The notes beneath the pieces were generated by a model. The model ran no database searches and had not been told where the DNA came from. It saw nothing but the letters and a program-made list of their open reading frames with translations. Of a stretch of 64,000 nt of DNA, positions 7,969 to 16,391 are shown in pieces. The position numbers were made by a program, and so were the translations under genes. Source of the DNA: Streptomyces diacarni (lineage in GTDB: Bacteria > Actinomycetota > Actinomycetes > Streptomycetales > Streptomycetaceae). Position 1 is the first letter of the stretch. Each line of letters opens with the position of its first letter. The DNA is taken from the NCBI RefSeq assembly GCF_003323715.1, contig NZ_QOIN01000055.1, positions 1 to 64,000 of the forward strand, in the 5' to 3' direction.

Positions 7969-9405
7969 GTGCGTTTTCTCAATGATCAGCGGCCCCCGTA
8001 CGACCTGACGTACGACGACGTCTTCATGGTGCCGAACCGCTCGGCGGTCGGTTCCCGGCAGGGCGTGGATCTCTCCGCGCCCGACGGCACGGGCACCACC
8101 ATCCCCCTGGTGGTCGCCAACATGACCGCCATCGCCGGACGCCGGATGGCCGAGACCGTGGCTCGCCGCGGCGGGCTCGTGGTGATCCCCCAGGACATCC
8201 CGATCGACGTCGTCACCGAGGTCATCGGCTGGGTCAAGCGGCGGCACCACGTCCTCGACACCCCCATCACGCTCGCCCCCACCCAGACCGTCGCCGACGC
8301 GCTCTCGCTGCTGCCCAAGCGGGCACACGGCGCCGGCGTCGTGGTGCGGGACGGGCGGCCCGTCGGCGTCGTCACCGAGTCCGATCTGACCGGCGTCGAC
8401 CGCTTCACCCAGCTCTCGGAGGTCATGACCAGCGAACTGCTCGTCGTCGACGCGGACATCGACCCCCGTGACGCCTTCAACCGGCTCGACGCCGCGCACC
8501 GCAAGTTCGCGCCGGCCGTCGGACCCGACGGCAAACTCGTCGGCATCCTCACCCGCAAGGGCGCGCTGCGAGCCACCCTCTACAGCCCCGCTGTCGACGC
8601 CGAGGGCGCCCTGCGCGTCGCCGCCGCCGTCGGTATCAACGGCGACGTGGCGGCCCGTGCCCGTGCGCTGCTGGACGCGGGCGTCGACACGCTCGTGGTG
8701 GACACCGCCCACGGCCACCAGGAGGGCATGCTCGAAGCCCTCAAGGCCGTCCGCGCCCTCGACCCGGCCGTTCCGGTCGTGGCCGGCAACGTCGTGGCCG
8801 CCGAAGGCGTGCGCGACCTGATCGAGGCGGGCGCCGACATCGTCAAGGTCGGCGTCGGCCCCGGTGCCATGTGCACCACACGCATGATGACCGGCGTCGG
8901 GCGGCCGCAGTTCTCCGCCGTCCTGGAGTGCGCCGCCGAAGCCCGCAGGTTCGGCAAGCACGTGTGGGCCGACGGCGGCGTGCGGCACCCCCGCGATGTG
9001 GCCATGGCGCTCGCCGCCGGAGCCTCCAACGTGATGATCGGCTCCTGGTTCGCCGGCACCCACGAGTCGCCCGGCGACCTCCAGCAGGCCGCCGACGGGC
9101 GCCTCTACAAGGAGTCGTTCGGCATGGCCTCGGCCCGCGCCGTGCGCAACCGCACCCAGGAGGAGTCGGCCTACGACCGGGCCCGCAAGGGCTTGTTCGA
9201 GGAGGGCATCTCCACCTCCCGGATGTTCCTCGACCCGGCCCGCCCCGGCGTCGAGGACCTGATCGACTCCGTCATCGCGGGCGTCCGCTCGTCCTGCACC
9301 TACGCGGGCGCCGGCACGCTGGAGGAGTTCACGCACAAGGCTGTCGTCGGCGTCCAGAGCGCCGCGGGATACGCGGAGGGCAAGCCGCTGCACGCCAGCT
9401 GGTGA
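7969..9405 (+). CDS. guaB1: GuaB1-family protein (IMP dehydrogenase-related; probable GMP reductase)
   Basis: This 478-residue TIM-barrel protein of the IMPDH/GMPR family starts VRFLNDQRPPYDLTYDDVFM at GTG 7969. It contains an inserted CBS pair (about residues 95-205) and the catalytic cysteine in GPGAMCTTR (Cys302). Actinobacterial GuaB1 proteins are often annotated as IMP dehydrogenase. Mycobacterial GuaB1 has been shown to act as a GMP reductase regulated through its CBS domain, so that activity is the best assignment. An ATG upstream at 7888 was rejected because its extra 27 residues are not family-like. A hairpin terminator follows at 9418. Confidence 0.88.
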   Translation: MRFLNDQRPPYDLTYDDVFMVPNRSAVGSRQGVDLSAPDGTGTTIPLVVANMTAIAGRRMAETVARRGGLVVIPQDIPIDVVTEVIGWVKRRHHVLDTPITLAPTQTVADALSLLPKRAHGAGVVVRDGRPVGVVTESDLTGVDRFTQLSEVMTSELLVVDADIDPRDAFNRLDAAHRKFAPAVGPDGKLVGILTRKGALRATLYSPAVDAEGALRVAAAVGINGDVAARARALLDAGVDTLVVDTAHGHQEGMLEALKAVRALDPAVPVVAGNVVAAEGVRDLIEAGADIVKVGVGPGAMCTTRMMTGVGRPQFSAVLECAAEARRFGKHVWADGGVRHPRDVAMALAAGASNVMIGSWFAGTHESPGDLQQAADGRLYKESFGMASARAVRNRTQEESAYDRARKGLFEEGISTSRMFLDPARPGVEDLIDSVIAGVRSSCTYAGAGTLEEFTHKAVVGVQSAAGYAEGKPLHASW

Positions 9406-9417
9406 CCGCGCCCGCGA

Positions 9418-9452
9418 CCGGCGCCGCACCCCGGGCGGGGGCGCGGCGCCGG
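9418..9452. terminator. Hairpin terminator after guaB1
   Basis: A ten-base perfect inverted repeat (CCGGCGCCGC / GCGGCGCCGG) with a 15-base loop begins 13 bases after the guaB1 stop. There is no T-run, as is usual for Streptomyces terminators. Confidence 0.5.
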
Positions 9453-9507
9453 CCGTGTCCGAGGGCTTCCGCTCCACTCCGGCGCGTGGCGTGGTCGGAT
9501 AACGTGC

Positions 9508-10209
9508 ATGAGTAGGTACACGCGCCATGCGAACACGGGCACAGGGCCGGGGGAGATCACCCCGGACGGCTGCGCCGTGGAGGTCTACGCCCGGCTGCCG
9601 GACAGCGGTGAGACCGGCATCGTCGCCTCCGCCGTGGCCGAGCCACGCGGGCTGACCCTGCTCGAACTCGGTGCGGGCTCCGGGCGGATGACCCGCCCCC
9701 TGGTCCGGCGCGGCTTCCGGGTGACCGCAGTCGACGAGTCGCCGGGCATGCTCGAGATGATCGAGGACGCCCGCACCGTGCGCTCCGCCATCGAGGACCT
9801 CGCTCTCGGCGAGCGCTTCGACGTCGTCACCCTCACCTCCTTCCTCGTCAACACCGCCGACGACGACCTGCGCACCGGGCTGCTCGATGCCTGCGCCCGG
9901 CACGTCGCCTCCGACGGCTGCGTCGTCATCCAGCGCCAGCACGACAGCCGCCACGAGGACGTCAGGCCGGGGCACGGCTGGCGCGAGGAGGGAATGACCG
10001 TCACCACCACGGACGTCGAGCAGGTCGGCGACGGCCTCACGCGCTCCCGCGTGGAGTACACCAGCGAGGGGCTGACCTGGGTGCGGACGTACTACTCGCG
10101 CCTGCTGACCGAGCCCGTCTTCGCCGAGACGCTCTCCGCCGCCGGGCTGCGCGTCGACCGCTGGCTGACCGAACGGCACGACTGGGTCCGCGCCGTACCG
10201 GTCAGTTGA
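9508..10209 (+). CDS. Class I SAM-dependent methyltransferase, substrate unknown
   Basis: This 233-residue protein starts at ATG 9508. The SAM-binding motif I is LLELGAGSGRMTRPLVRRG (about residues 51-69), followed by the acidic motif II VTAVDESPGMLEMI. Later segments DVVTLTSFLVNT and GCVVIQRQHD are in the expected positions of motifs IV and V. The substrate cannot be read from the sequence. The 3' end overlaps the convergent SGNH hydrolase gene by eight bases. It is separated from guaB1 by a terminator and is probably transcribed alone. Confidence 0.8.
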   Translation: MSRYTRHANTGTGPGEITPDGCAVEVYARLPDSGETGIVASAVAEPRGLTLLELGAGSGRMTRPLVRRGFRVTAVDESPGMLEMIEDARTVRSAIEDLALGERFDVVTLTSFLVNTADDDLRTGLLDACARHVASDGCVVIQRQHDSRHEDVRPGHGWREEGMTVTTTDVEQVGDGLTRSRVEYTSEGLTWVRTYYSRLLTEPVFAETLSAAGLRVDRWLTERHDWVRAVPVS

Positions 10210-11206
10210 AGAACCCGTTCCCCGACGGCACGTCCAGCTCCTCGCGCAGGGCGCGGGCCACCGCCGAGGCGACCAGCGCGTGTCCCGCGTCGTCGGGGTG
10301 CACGCCGTCCACCAGGTGTCCCGGACCGATCAGACCGGCTCCCGGCAGCAGCGCGAGCCGGTCGTCGCCCGCGGTGATCCGGGCCCGTACGGCCTCCTCC
10401 ATCGCCGCGCGCAGGCCGGCCAGGGTCGCGCCCAGGGCGTTCGGCTCGTGCTCGGCCTCCGGACGCGGCAGCGGAGAGACCACCAGCAGCGGCGTACGGG
10501 GATGTCCGGCGCGCACCAGACGCAGGAACGCCGCGACGGTCTCGCCCATCAGCCCCGTCGAATACGGCACACCCGTCCAGCAGTTGCAGCCGAACGCCAG
10601 GGTCAGCACCGAACCGGGGAGGCCCGCCAACTGCTCGGCGCTCGCCGGCTCCCCGTGCGCGGCACCCGTGTAGCCCAGATTGACGGTGTCCAGGCCCAGC
10701 GCGCGGCCCGCGAGCGCGGGCCAGCCCAGCGAGGGGGCCGACGCCGACCAGCCCTCCGTGATCGAGTCCCCGTACACCAGCCAGCGCGGTCGCCGCGGCG
10801 CGGGCCGTGCGCCGCGCACCCCCAGCAGCACAGGCGCGTACCCCTCCGGCGGGTACAGCACTCCGGGGCCGCCCGGCCACTCCACGCGCAGCACCCTCGC
10901 GCCCTCCCGCGGTCTCTCTTGGACGGCGGTGACCCTCTCGCCTTCCCGCAGCGCCTCCCACAGCCGGCTTCCCTCCCGCAGCGCGTCCACGGTGCCCAGG
11001 GCGGCCGCGCGGTAGCGCACCTCGAACGGGCCCCGCGCGACGAACTCCAGCCGCACCCCCACCGGCATCCGGGCGCGGGCCCAGGTCGCGACCGGCAGCC
11101 GGGCCGCGTCCGCCGGGTCGGCGCGCACGCACCGGTCGCCGTCCCACCACGCCACGCCCCTCAGGAACGGCCCCGCGTCCTGCCACTCGGCCACCTCTTC
11201 AGGCAC
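10202..11206 (-). CDS. SGNH/GDSL-family hydrolase
   Basis: A 334-residue protein with an N-terminal beta-rich domain of about 140 residues precedes a flavodoxin-like esterase domain. The block I serine motif reads RWLVYGDSITEGW. The later block III region has TLAFGCNCWTG, and the catalytic Asp-His block V is VDGVHPDDAGHALVASAV. No signal peptide is visible, so it is probably cytoplasmic. The N-terminal domain resembles the carbohydrate-esterase type (CE2/CE3-like) accessory domain. The start was set at GTG 11206 because longer versions run into the divergent Lrp gene. Confidence 0.8.
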   Translation of the reverse strand: MPEEVAEWQDAGPFLRGVAWWDGDRCVRADPADAARLPVATWARARMPVGVRLEFVARGPFEVRYRAAALGTVDALREGSRLWEALREGERVTAVQERPREGARVLRVEWPGGPGVLYPPEGYAPVLLGVRGARPAPRRPRWLVYGDSITEGWSASAPSLGWPALAGRALGLDTVNLGYTGAAHGEPASAEQLAGLPGSVLTLAFGCNCWTGVPYSTGLMGETVAAFLRLVRAGHPRTPLLVVSPLPRPEAEHEPNALGATLAGLRAAMEEAVRARITAGDDRLALLPGAGLIGPGHLVDGVHPDDAGHALVASAVARALREELDVPSGNGFFN

Positions 11207-11264
11207 CCTCGCCCGTCCTTCCGGCCGTTCCGCGGCCCCGGTTTCCTCGTGTTCTACTGGCGCC

Positions 11265-11729
11265 GTGCCACAGAACGATCTCGACACCCTCGACGAACGT
11301 ATCGTCCACGCCCTCGCCGAGGATGCCCGTCGCACCTACGCCGACATCGGAGCCGAGGTCGGCCTGTCGGCGCCCGCCGTGAAGCGGCGCGTGGACCGGC
11401 TGCGGGAGCGCGGCGCGATCACCGGGTTCACCGTACGGGTCGATCCGGCCGCACTGGGGTGGCAGACGGAGGGCTTCATCGAGATGTACTGCCGCTCCCG
11501 GACGGCGCCCGAGGACATCCGCCGGGCGCTCGCGCGCTATCCCGAGGTGGCCTCGGCCTCCACGGTGACCGGGGACGCCGACGCGCTCGTGCAGGTGTTC
11601 GCGGCGGACATGCGGCACTTCGAGACGGTGCTGGAGAGGATCGCGGGCGAACCCTTCGTCGACCGCACCAAGTCGGTGCTGGTGCTCTCCCCCCTGCTGC
11701 GCCGCTACAACGCGGGCCCCCCGCTGTAG
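11265..11729 (+). CDS. Lrp/AsnC-family transcriptional regulator
   Basis: This 154-residue protein from GTG 11265 is one complete Lrp unit. The N-terminal HTH lies at about residues 6-55 and contains RTYADIGAEVGLSAPAVKRR. It is followed by the RAM amino-acid-sensing domain (about 60-140), with the segments VASASTVTGDADALVQVF and FVDRTKSVLVLSPLL. Such proteins form dimers or octamers and respond to amino acids. It stands upstream of and in line with a nitrilase-type amidase and a flavin amine oxidase, so it is the likely regulator of that aromatic or branched amino-acid pathway. It is divergent from the SGNH hydrolase with a 58-base gap. Confidence 0.9.
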   Translation: MPQNDLDTLDERIVHALAEDARRTYADIGAEVGLSAPAVKRRVDRLRERGAITGFTVRVDPAALGWQTEGFIEMYCRSRTAPEDIRRALARYPEVASASTVTGDADALVQVFAADMRHFETVLERIAGEPFVDRTKSVLVLSPLLRRYNAGPPL

Positions 11730-11787
11730 GAGCGCCCCGGCCCCGGACAGCGACCGGGGGAGAGGCAGCGGCGCTCTCACGCCGCCG

Positions 11788-11868
11788 CGCAACAGAACGT
11801 CGGCCTTCGCGGAGATCACGCAACAGATGAAGGGTGAACCCGCAAGATCGGCAGCTTGCCGCCCGCAA
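11788..11868 (+). promoter_or_regulatory. Phased CGCAA direct repeats before the amidase gene
   Basis: The 9-mer CGCAACAGA occurs at 11788-11796 and again at 11819-11827, exactly 31 bases apart. Shorter CGCAA copies lie at 11841 and 11864 (spacings 22 and 23). The set fills the gap between the Lrp gene and the amidase at 11892. Helically phased direct repeats suit an Lrp-type protein that wraps DNA. Binding is an inference. Confidence 0.35.
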
Positions 11869-11891
11869 AGGCGCTCCGTAGCGTCGAAGGC

Positions 11892-12659
11892 GTGCGTATA
11901 GCCCTCCATCAGACCCGGTCCGCGGGCCCGGACTCCCTCGACGGCGCGGCCCGCGAAGCAGCGGCGCGGGGCGCCCGGCTGCTGCTGACCCCCGAGCTCT
12001 CCCTCACGGGGTACGCCCTCGGCGCCCCGGCCCGGTACGCGGAGCCGGCGGACGGCCCCGGCGCGGCGGCGGTCTCCCGCATCGCCGCCCGCCACGGGGT
12101 GGCTGTCGGCTACGGCTACCCCGAGCGGGGCGAGGACGGCGCGGTGCACAACACCGCCCGGCTCGTCGGCCCGGACGGCGAGACCCTCGCCGACTACCGC
12201 AAGACGCACCTGTACGGCCCCTACGAGACCGCGCACTACACACCCGGGACCCGCCTGCCCGTCCAGGCGCGGCTGGAGGGGCTGACGCTCGGTCTGCTGA
12301 TCTGCTACGACGTCGAGTTCCCCGAGGCCGTCCGCGCGCACGCCCTCGCGGGCACCGACGTGCTGCTCGTGCCGACCGCGCTGATGCGCCCCTACGACAC
12401 GGTGGCCACCACGCTCGTTCCCGCGCGGGCCGTGGAGAGCCAGCTCTACGTCGCCTACGCCAACCGCGTGGGCCGCGAGGGGGAGTTCGACTTCGCCGGA
12501 CGCAGCGCTCTGGCCGCCCCGGACGGCACGGTGCCGGCCCGCGCCGACGGTACCTCGCAGGCCCTGCTGGTGGCCGACGCCGACCCGGCGCTGCTGGCCG
12601 CCTCCCGCGAGCGCAACCCGTATCTCGCCGACCGCCGCCCCGAGCTGTACCCGGCCTGA
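11892..12659 (+). CDS. Carbon-nitrogen hydrolase (nitrilase-superfamily amidase)
   Basis: This 255-residue protein has the full nitrilase-superfamily Glu-Lys-Cys triad: Glu in LLLTPELSLTGY (about residue 42), Lys in DYRKTHLYGPYE (about 105) and Cys in LGLLICYDVEFPE (about 139). It therefore hydrolyses an amide or nitrile C-N bond; the family is mostly amidases. GTG 11892 is preferred because it gives VRIALHQ, the usual first strand. The next gene is a flavin amine oxidase of the type that can produce amides from amino acids. The two could convert an amino acid to its one-carbon-shorter acid, as in the indole-3-acetamide route. Confidence 0.87.
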   Translation: MRIALHQTRSAGPDSLDGAAREAAARGARLLLTPELSLTGYALGAPARYAEPADGPGAAAVSRIAARHGVAVGYGYPERGEDGAVHNTARLVGPDGETLADYRKTHLYGPYETAHYTPGTRLPVQARLEGLTLGLLICYDVEFPEAVRAHALAGTDVLLVPTALMRPYDTVATTLVPARAVESQLYVAYANRVGREGEFDFAGRSALAAPDGTVPARADGTSQALLVADADPALLAASRERNPYLADRRPELYPA

Positions 12660-12736
12660 GCCCCCCTCCAGGCTCGCCCCGGGCGCCCGTCCCCGCCCCG
12701 TACCCCCCTGCCACGCCGTCCCAGGAGCACCTCCGC

Positions 12737-14473
12737 ATGACTTCCACCGTGCCCACCGCTGCCCACGAGCAGGACGAGCGGCAGCCCGCAGGCGAGCAGC
12801 CGGCGCAGCGCCCGCTCACGATGTTCGGCCCCGACTTCCCGTTCGCCTACGACGACTACCTGGCGCACCCGGCGGGCCTGGGCGCGGTGCCGCCCGCCGC
12901 GCACGGCAGCGAGGTCGCCGTCATCGGCGGCGGCCTGTCCGGCCTGGTGGCGGCGTACGAGCTGATGAAGATGGGACTCAAACCCGTCGTGTACGAGGCC
13001 GACCAGCTCGGCGGCCGGCTGCGCACCGCGGCGTTCGAGGGCGGCGACCCCTCGCTGCACGCGGAGATGGGCGCCATGCGCTTCCCCCCGTCCTCGACCG
13101 CGCTGCAGCACTACATCGACCTCGCCGGGCTTAAGACCACGCCGTTCCCCAACCCGCTGGCGCCCGACACCCCCTCCACCGTCGTGGACCTCAAGGGCGA
13201 GTCGCACTACGCCCGCACGCTGGAGGACCTGCCGCCCGTCTACCACCAGGTGATGGAGGCGTGGAACGCCTGCCTGGAGGAGGGCGCCGACTTCTCCGCG
13301 ATGCAGCGGGCGATCCGCGAGCGGGACGTGCCCCGCATCCGCGAGATCTGGTCCCGGCTCGTGGAGAAGCTGGACAACCAGACCTTCTACGGCTACCTGT
13401 GCGACTCCCCGGCCTTCTCCTCCTTCCGGCACCGCGAGATCTTCGGCCAGGTCGGCTTCGGCACCGGCGGCTGGGACACCGACTTCCCCAACTCGATCCT
13501 GGAGATCCTGCGCGTCGTCTACACCGGCGCCGACGACGACCACCGCGGCATCGTCGGCGGCTGCCAGCAACTGCCGCTGCGCCTGTGGGAGCGCGAGCCC
13601 GGCAAGCTCGTCCACTGGCCGCAGGGAACCAGCCTGGCCTCGCTGCATCCGGACGGCGCACCCCGCCCCGCCGTCACCCGGCTGCACCGCACCGCGGGCA
13701 ACCGCGTGACCGTCACCGACGCGGGCGGGAACATCCGCACCTACCCGGCCGCCGTCTTCACGGGCCAGTCGTGGCTGCTGCTCAGCCGCATCGACTGCGA
13801 CGACGCGCTGCTGCCCATCGACCACTGGACGGCCGTGGAGCGCACCCACTACATGGAGTCCTCCAAGCTGTTCGTCCCCGTCGACCGGCCGTTCTGGCTC
13901 GATGAGGCTGTCGACGACAAAGGCAGGCGCACCGGCCGCGACACGATGAGCATGACGCTCACCGACCGGATGACGCGCGGCACCTACCTGCTGGACGACG
14001 GACCCGACCGGCCCGCCGTCATCTGCCTCTCGTACACGTGGTGCGACGACAGCCTCAAGTGGCTGCCGCTGGACGCCAACGAGCGGATGGAGGTCATGCT
14101 CAAGTCACTGGGCGAGATCTATCCCGGCGTCGACATCCGCAAGCACATCACCGGCGACCCGCTCACCGTCTCCTGGGAGGACGAGCCCTACTTCCTCGGC
14201 GCCTTCAAGGCCAACCTGCCGGGGCACTACCGCTACCAGCGGCGGCTGTTCACCCACTTCATGCAGGACCGGCTGCCCGCGGACCGGCGCGGCCTCTTCC
14301 TGGCGGGCGACGACATCTCCTGGACGGCCGGCTGGGCCGAGGGCGCCGTGCAGACCGCGCTCAACGCCGTGTGGGGCGTCATGCACCACCTCGGCGGCGC
14401 CTGCGACCCGGCCAACCCCGGCCCGGGGGACGCCTTCGACAGGATCGAACCGGTGCTGCTGCCGGAGGACTGA
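12737..14473 (+). CDS. Flavin monoamine oxidase / amino-acid oxidoreductase
   Basis: This 578-residue FAD protein starts at ATG 12737. The dinucleotide-binding motif VAVIGGGLSGLVAAYELMKMG lies near residues 56-76, followed by YEADQLGGRLRTAAF. The C-terminal FAD segment RRGLFLAGDDISWTAGWAEGAVQTAL (about 515-540) is typical of the tryptophan/phenylalanine 2-monooxygenase and L-amino-acid oxidase branch. An R near the second glycine motif (MGAMRFP) fits a substrate carboxylate-binding site. With the adjacent amidase and Lrp regulator it probably forms an amino acid to amide to acid pathway. Which amino acid is used cannot be read from the sequence. Confidence 0.85.
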   Translation: MTSTVPTAAHEQDERQPAGEQPAQRPLTMFGPDFPFAYDDYLAHPAGLGAVPPAAHGSEVAVIGGGLSGLVAAYELMKMGLKPVVYEADQLGGRLRTAAFEGGDPSLHAEMGAMRFPPSSTALQHYIDLAGLKTTPFPNPLAPDTPSTVVDLKGESHYARTLEDLPPVYHQVMEAWNACLEEGADFSAMQRAIRERDVPRIREIWSRLVEKLDNQTFYGYLCDSPAFSSFRHREIFGQVGFGTGGWDTDFPNSILEILRVVYTGADDDHRGIVGGCQQLPLRLWEREPGKLVHWPQGTSLASLHPDGAPRPAVTRLHRTAGNRVTVTDAGGNIRTYPAAVFTGQSWLLLSRIDCDDALLPIDHWTAVERTHYMESSKLFVPVDRPFWLDEAVDDKGRRTGRDTMSMTLTDRMTRGTYLLDDGPDRPAVICLSYTWCDDSLKWLPLDANERMEVMLKSLGEIYPGVDIRKHITGDPLTVSWEDEPYFLGAFKANLPGHYRYQRRLFTHFMQDRLPADRRGLFLAGDDISWTAGWAEGAVQTALNAVWGVMHHLGGACDPANPGPGDAFDRIEPVLLPED

Positions 14474-14526
14474 CCAGGGGGCCGGGGGCGGACCAGGAGG
14501 GTGGCGAGAGGGCGGCAGGGGGCGGG

Positions 14527-15456
14527 CTACAGACCCGCCTCCGTGACCGCCTCCCGCAGCTCCTTCGCGGACTCGATCAGCTCCTGGGCGTCGCGGCACT
14601 CCAACTGGTTGTCCAGCAGCACCTCGCTCACCCCGGCCCGCGCCGCCCCGGCCAGGTCCTCCACGATCTGCTCGACACTGCCCTGGTAGGGGCTGCGCCT
14701 CCCCTCGACGGGGCGGTCGGTGACTCGGACGAACGCCCGTACGGTCGTGGACAGTTCGGCGGGGTCGCGCCCCACCTCGCCGGCCAGTTCCCTGATGCGG
14801 GCATGGGTGGCGGACACCTGCTCGTTGGAGACCAGCGAAGGCAGCCAGCCGTCGGCCCGCCGCACCAGCCGCCGCAACGCACGGTCGTTGCCCGCCGCCA
14901 ACAGCACCGGAACGTGGGACGCCGCCGGCTTGGGGCCCACGGCCGACGGGGTGAAGCGGGTGCGCCCGCCCTCGTAGGAGGCCGGGTCGGCACCCCAGAC
15001 CCGGGCGCACACGTCCAGCAGCTCGTCCAGGGCGGCGCCACGCGAGGCGTAGTCGACTCCCGCCGCCGCGTACTCGTCACGCGACCAGCCCGTACCCAGA
15101 CCGGCGACGAGCCGGCCCCCGCTGGCCGCGTCCAGCGAGCCCAGCGCCCGCGCCAGCAGGAACGGCGGGCGCAGCGGACCGACCAGGACAGCGGAGCCCA
15201 GCCGTACGCGCCCGGTGACGGCGGCGGCCATCGACAGGGTGACCAGCGGATCGGCGACCGACCTGAAATACGCGGACCACTCCAGACCCGGAATCAGATA
15301 CATGTCGTCCACGGGCTGTTCCGGCCGCATGATCCGCTCCAGCACCCAGACGCTGTCGTACCCCATCTCCTCGGCCGCGCGCGCCACCGCCGTCACGTCC
15401 GTGGCCAGGTCGTACGTCCCCGTCTGCGGCAGTCCAAGCCCCAGTCGCAGTGCCAT
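14527..15456 (-). CDS. LLM-class F420-dependent oxidoreductase
   Basis: This 309-residue TIM-barrel protein is of the luciferase-like monooxygenase class. It starts MALRLGLGLPQTGTYDLATD and contains the family segments GYDSVWVLERIM, RVRLGSAVLVGPLRPPFLLA and GRLVAGLGTGWSRDEY. The third is the loop that in F420-dependent relatives contacts the deazaflavin. The sequence type (TIGR03619-like) is expanded in mycobacteria and Streptomyces, and substrates are usually unknown. It is convergent with the flavin amine oxidase, with a 53-base gap. An in-frame ATG with GAGGGCGAG just upstream supports the start. Confidence 0.85.
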   Translation of the reverse strand: MALRLGLGLPQTGTYDLATDVTAVARAAEEMGYDSVWVLERIMRPEQPVDDMYLIPGLEWSAYFRSVADPLVTLSMAAAVTGRVRLGSAVLVGPLRPPFLLARALGSLDAASGGRLVAGLGTGWSRDEYAAAGVDYASRGAALDELLDVCARVWGADPASYEGGRTRFTPSAVGPKPAASHVPVLLAAGNDRALRRLVRRADGWLPSLVSNEQVSATHARIRELAGEVGRDPAELSTTVRAFVRVTDRPVEGRRSPYQGSVEQIVEDLAGAARAGVSEVLLDNQLECRDAQELIESAKELREAVTEAGL

Positions 15457-15582
15457 CTCGCCCTCCGTCAGCTGATCGCCCGTCGTCGGCGCCCCGCGCC
15501 GGGGCCGTCCCCCGCGCCCGTGGCACCACCTGCCTACGCGATCAGGTCCCTCCGGGCAATGGCGCCTCCCCGGGCCCGACGC

Positions 15583-16290
15583 TCAGTGCCACAGCGGTGT
15601 CAGCAGGCAGCGGCCCGTCATGGCGACCGTCGAGTCCAGCCCGTCCGCCATGTCCTCGAGCAACTCGCCGAACGGGCGCAGCCCCCACAGGGCACGGAAC
15701 GCGGCCCACGCGCCGCACCGCGCCCGCTCCAGGCTCCACGCACCGATCAGATGCGTCAGCGGATCGGCGACGTCCAACAGGTCGGGGCCCGGCATCAATT
15801 CCTCGCGGATGCGCTCCTCAAGACCCGTCAGCAGCTCACCGATCCGCTCGAAGTCCGTCTCCAGGGTCTCGGGACCCACCCCGAGCGCCTGGCAGGTGTC
15901 CACCAGCGCCAGCGGCAGGTCGTGGCAGATGTGCGCGTTGATGCCCGCCAGGGCGAACTGGAGCGGATGCACGGACGGATGGCGACGGAAGCGGAAGAGC
16001 GGACGCCAGCACGCGGGCGTGCGCAGCCCCGCGGCCTCGGCGTCCACCGCGTCCAGGAAACGCCGGGCGAAGCGCGTGCCCAGCTCGCCGGTGGCGGCAC
16101 GGTCGGCGAAGTGCCCCGACACCAGCCGCCGCTCCAACTCCTCGGTCACCGACAGATACACCCGGTCGAAGACGGCCACCCCGTCCTGGCGCGGCAGCGA
16201 CGCGCCGATCTCCCGCATGCGAGCCGTCACTTCGGCGATCGACGCCGACGACACCGCGCGCTGCGCGGGTACCTGGTCCGTAGAGGTCAT
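15583..16290 (-). CDS. DUF5995 family protein
   Basis: This 235-residue, largely helical protein has the hallmark segments of DUF5995: an N-terminal IAEVTARMREIGASLPRQDGV, then FDRVYLSVTEELERRL, the histidine-rich core FALAGINAHICHDLPLAL, and a C-terminal LTPLWH. The paired His in NAHICHDL may bind metal, which is inference. Function of the family is unknown. ATG 16290 (MTSTDQVPAQ) is preferred to an upstream in-frame start. Both neighbours are on the same strand but 100 bases or more away. Confidence 0.75.
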   Translation of the reverse strand: MTSTDQVPAQRAVSSASIAEVTARMREIGASLPRQDGVAVFDRVYLSVTEELERRLVSGHFADRAATGELGTRFARRFLDAVDAEAAGLRTPACWRPLFRFRRHPSVHPLQFALAGINAHICHDLPLALVDTCQALGVGPETLETDFERIGELLTGLEERIREELMPGPDLLDVADPLTHLIGAWSLERARCGAWAAFRALWGLRPFGELLEDMADGLDSTVAMTGRCLLTPLWH

Positions 16291-16391
16291 GCCACGCAGG
16301 GTGACAGCCGGCCGCACGCCACGGGGCCAGCCCGCACCGCAGGGCCCCCGGACGGAGGACGCGCGAACCCCCGTTCAATCGGCGCGCCGCC

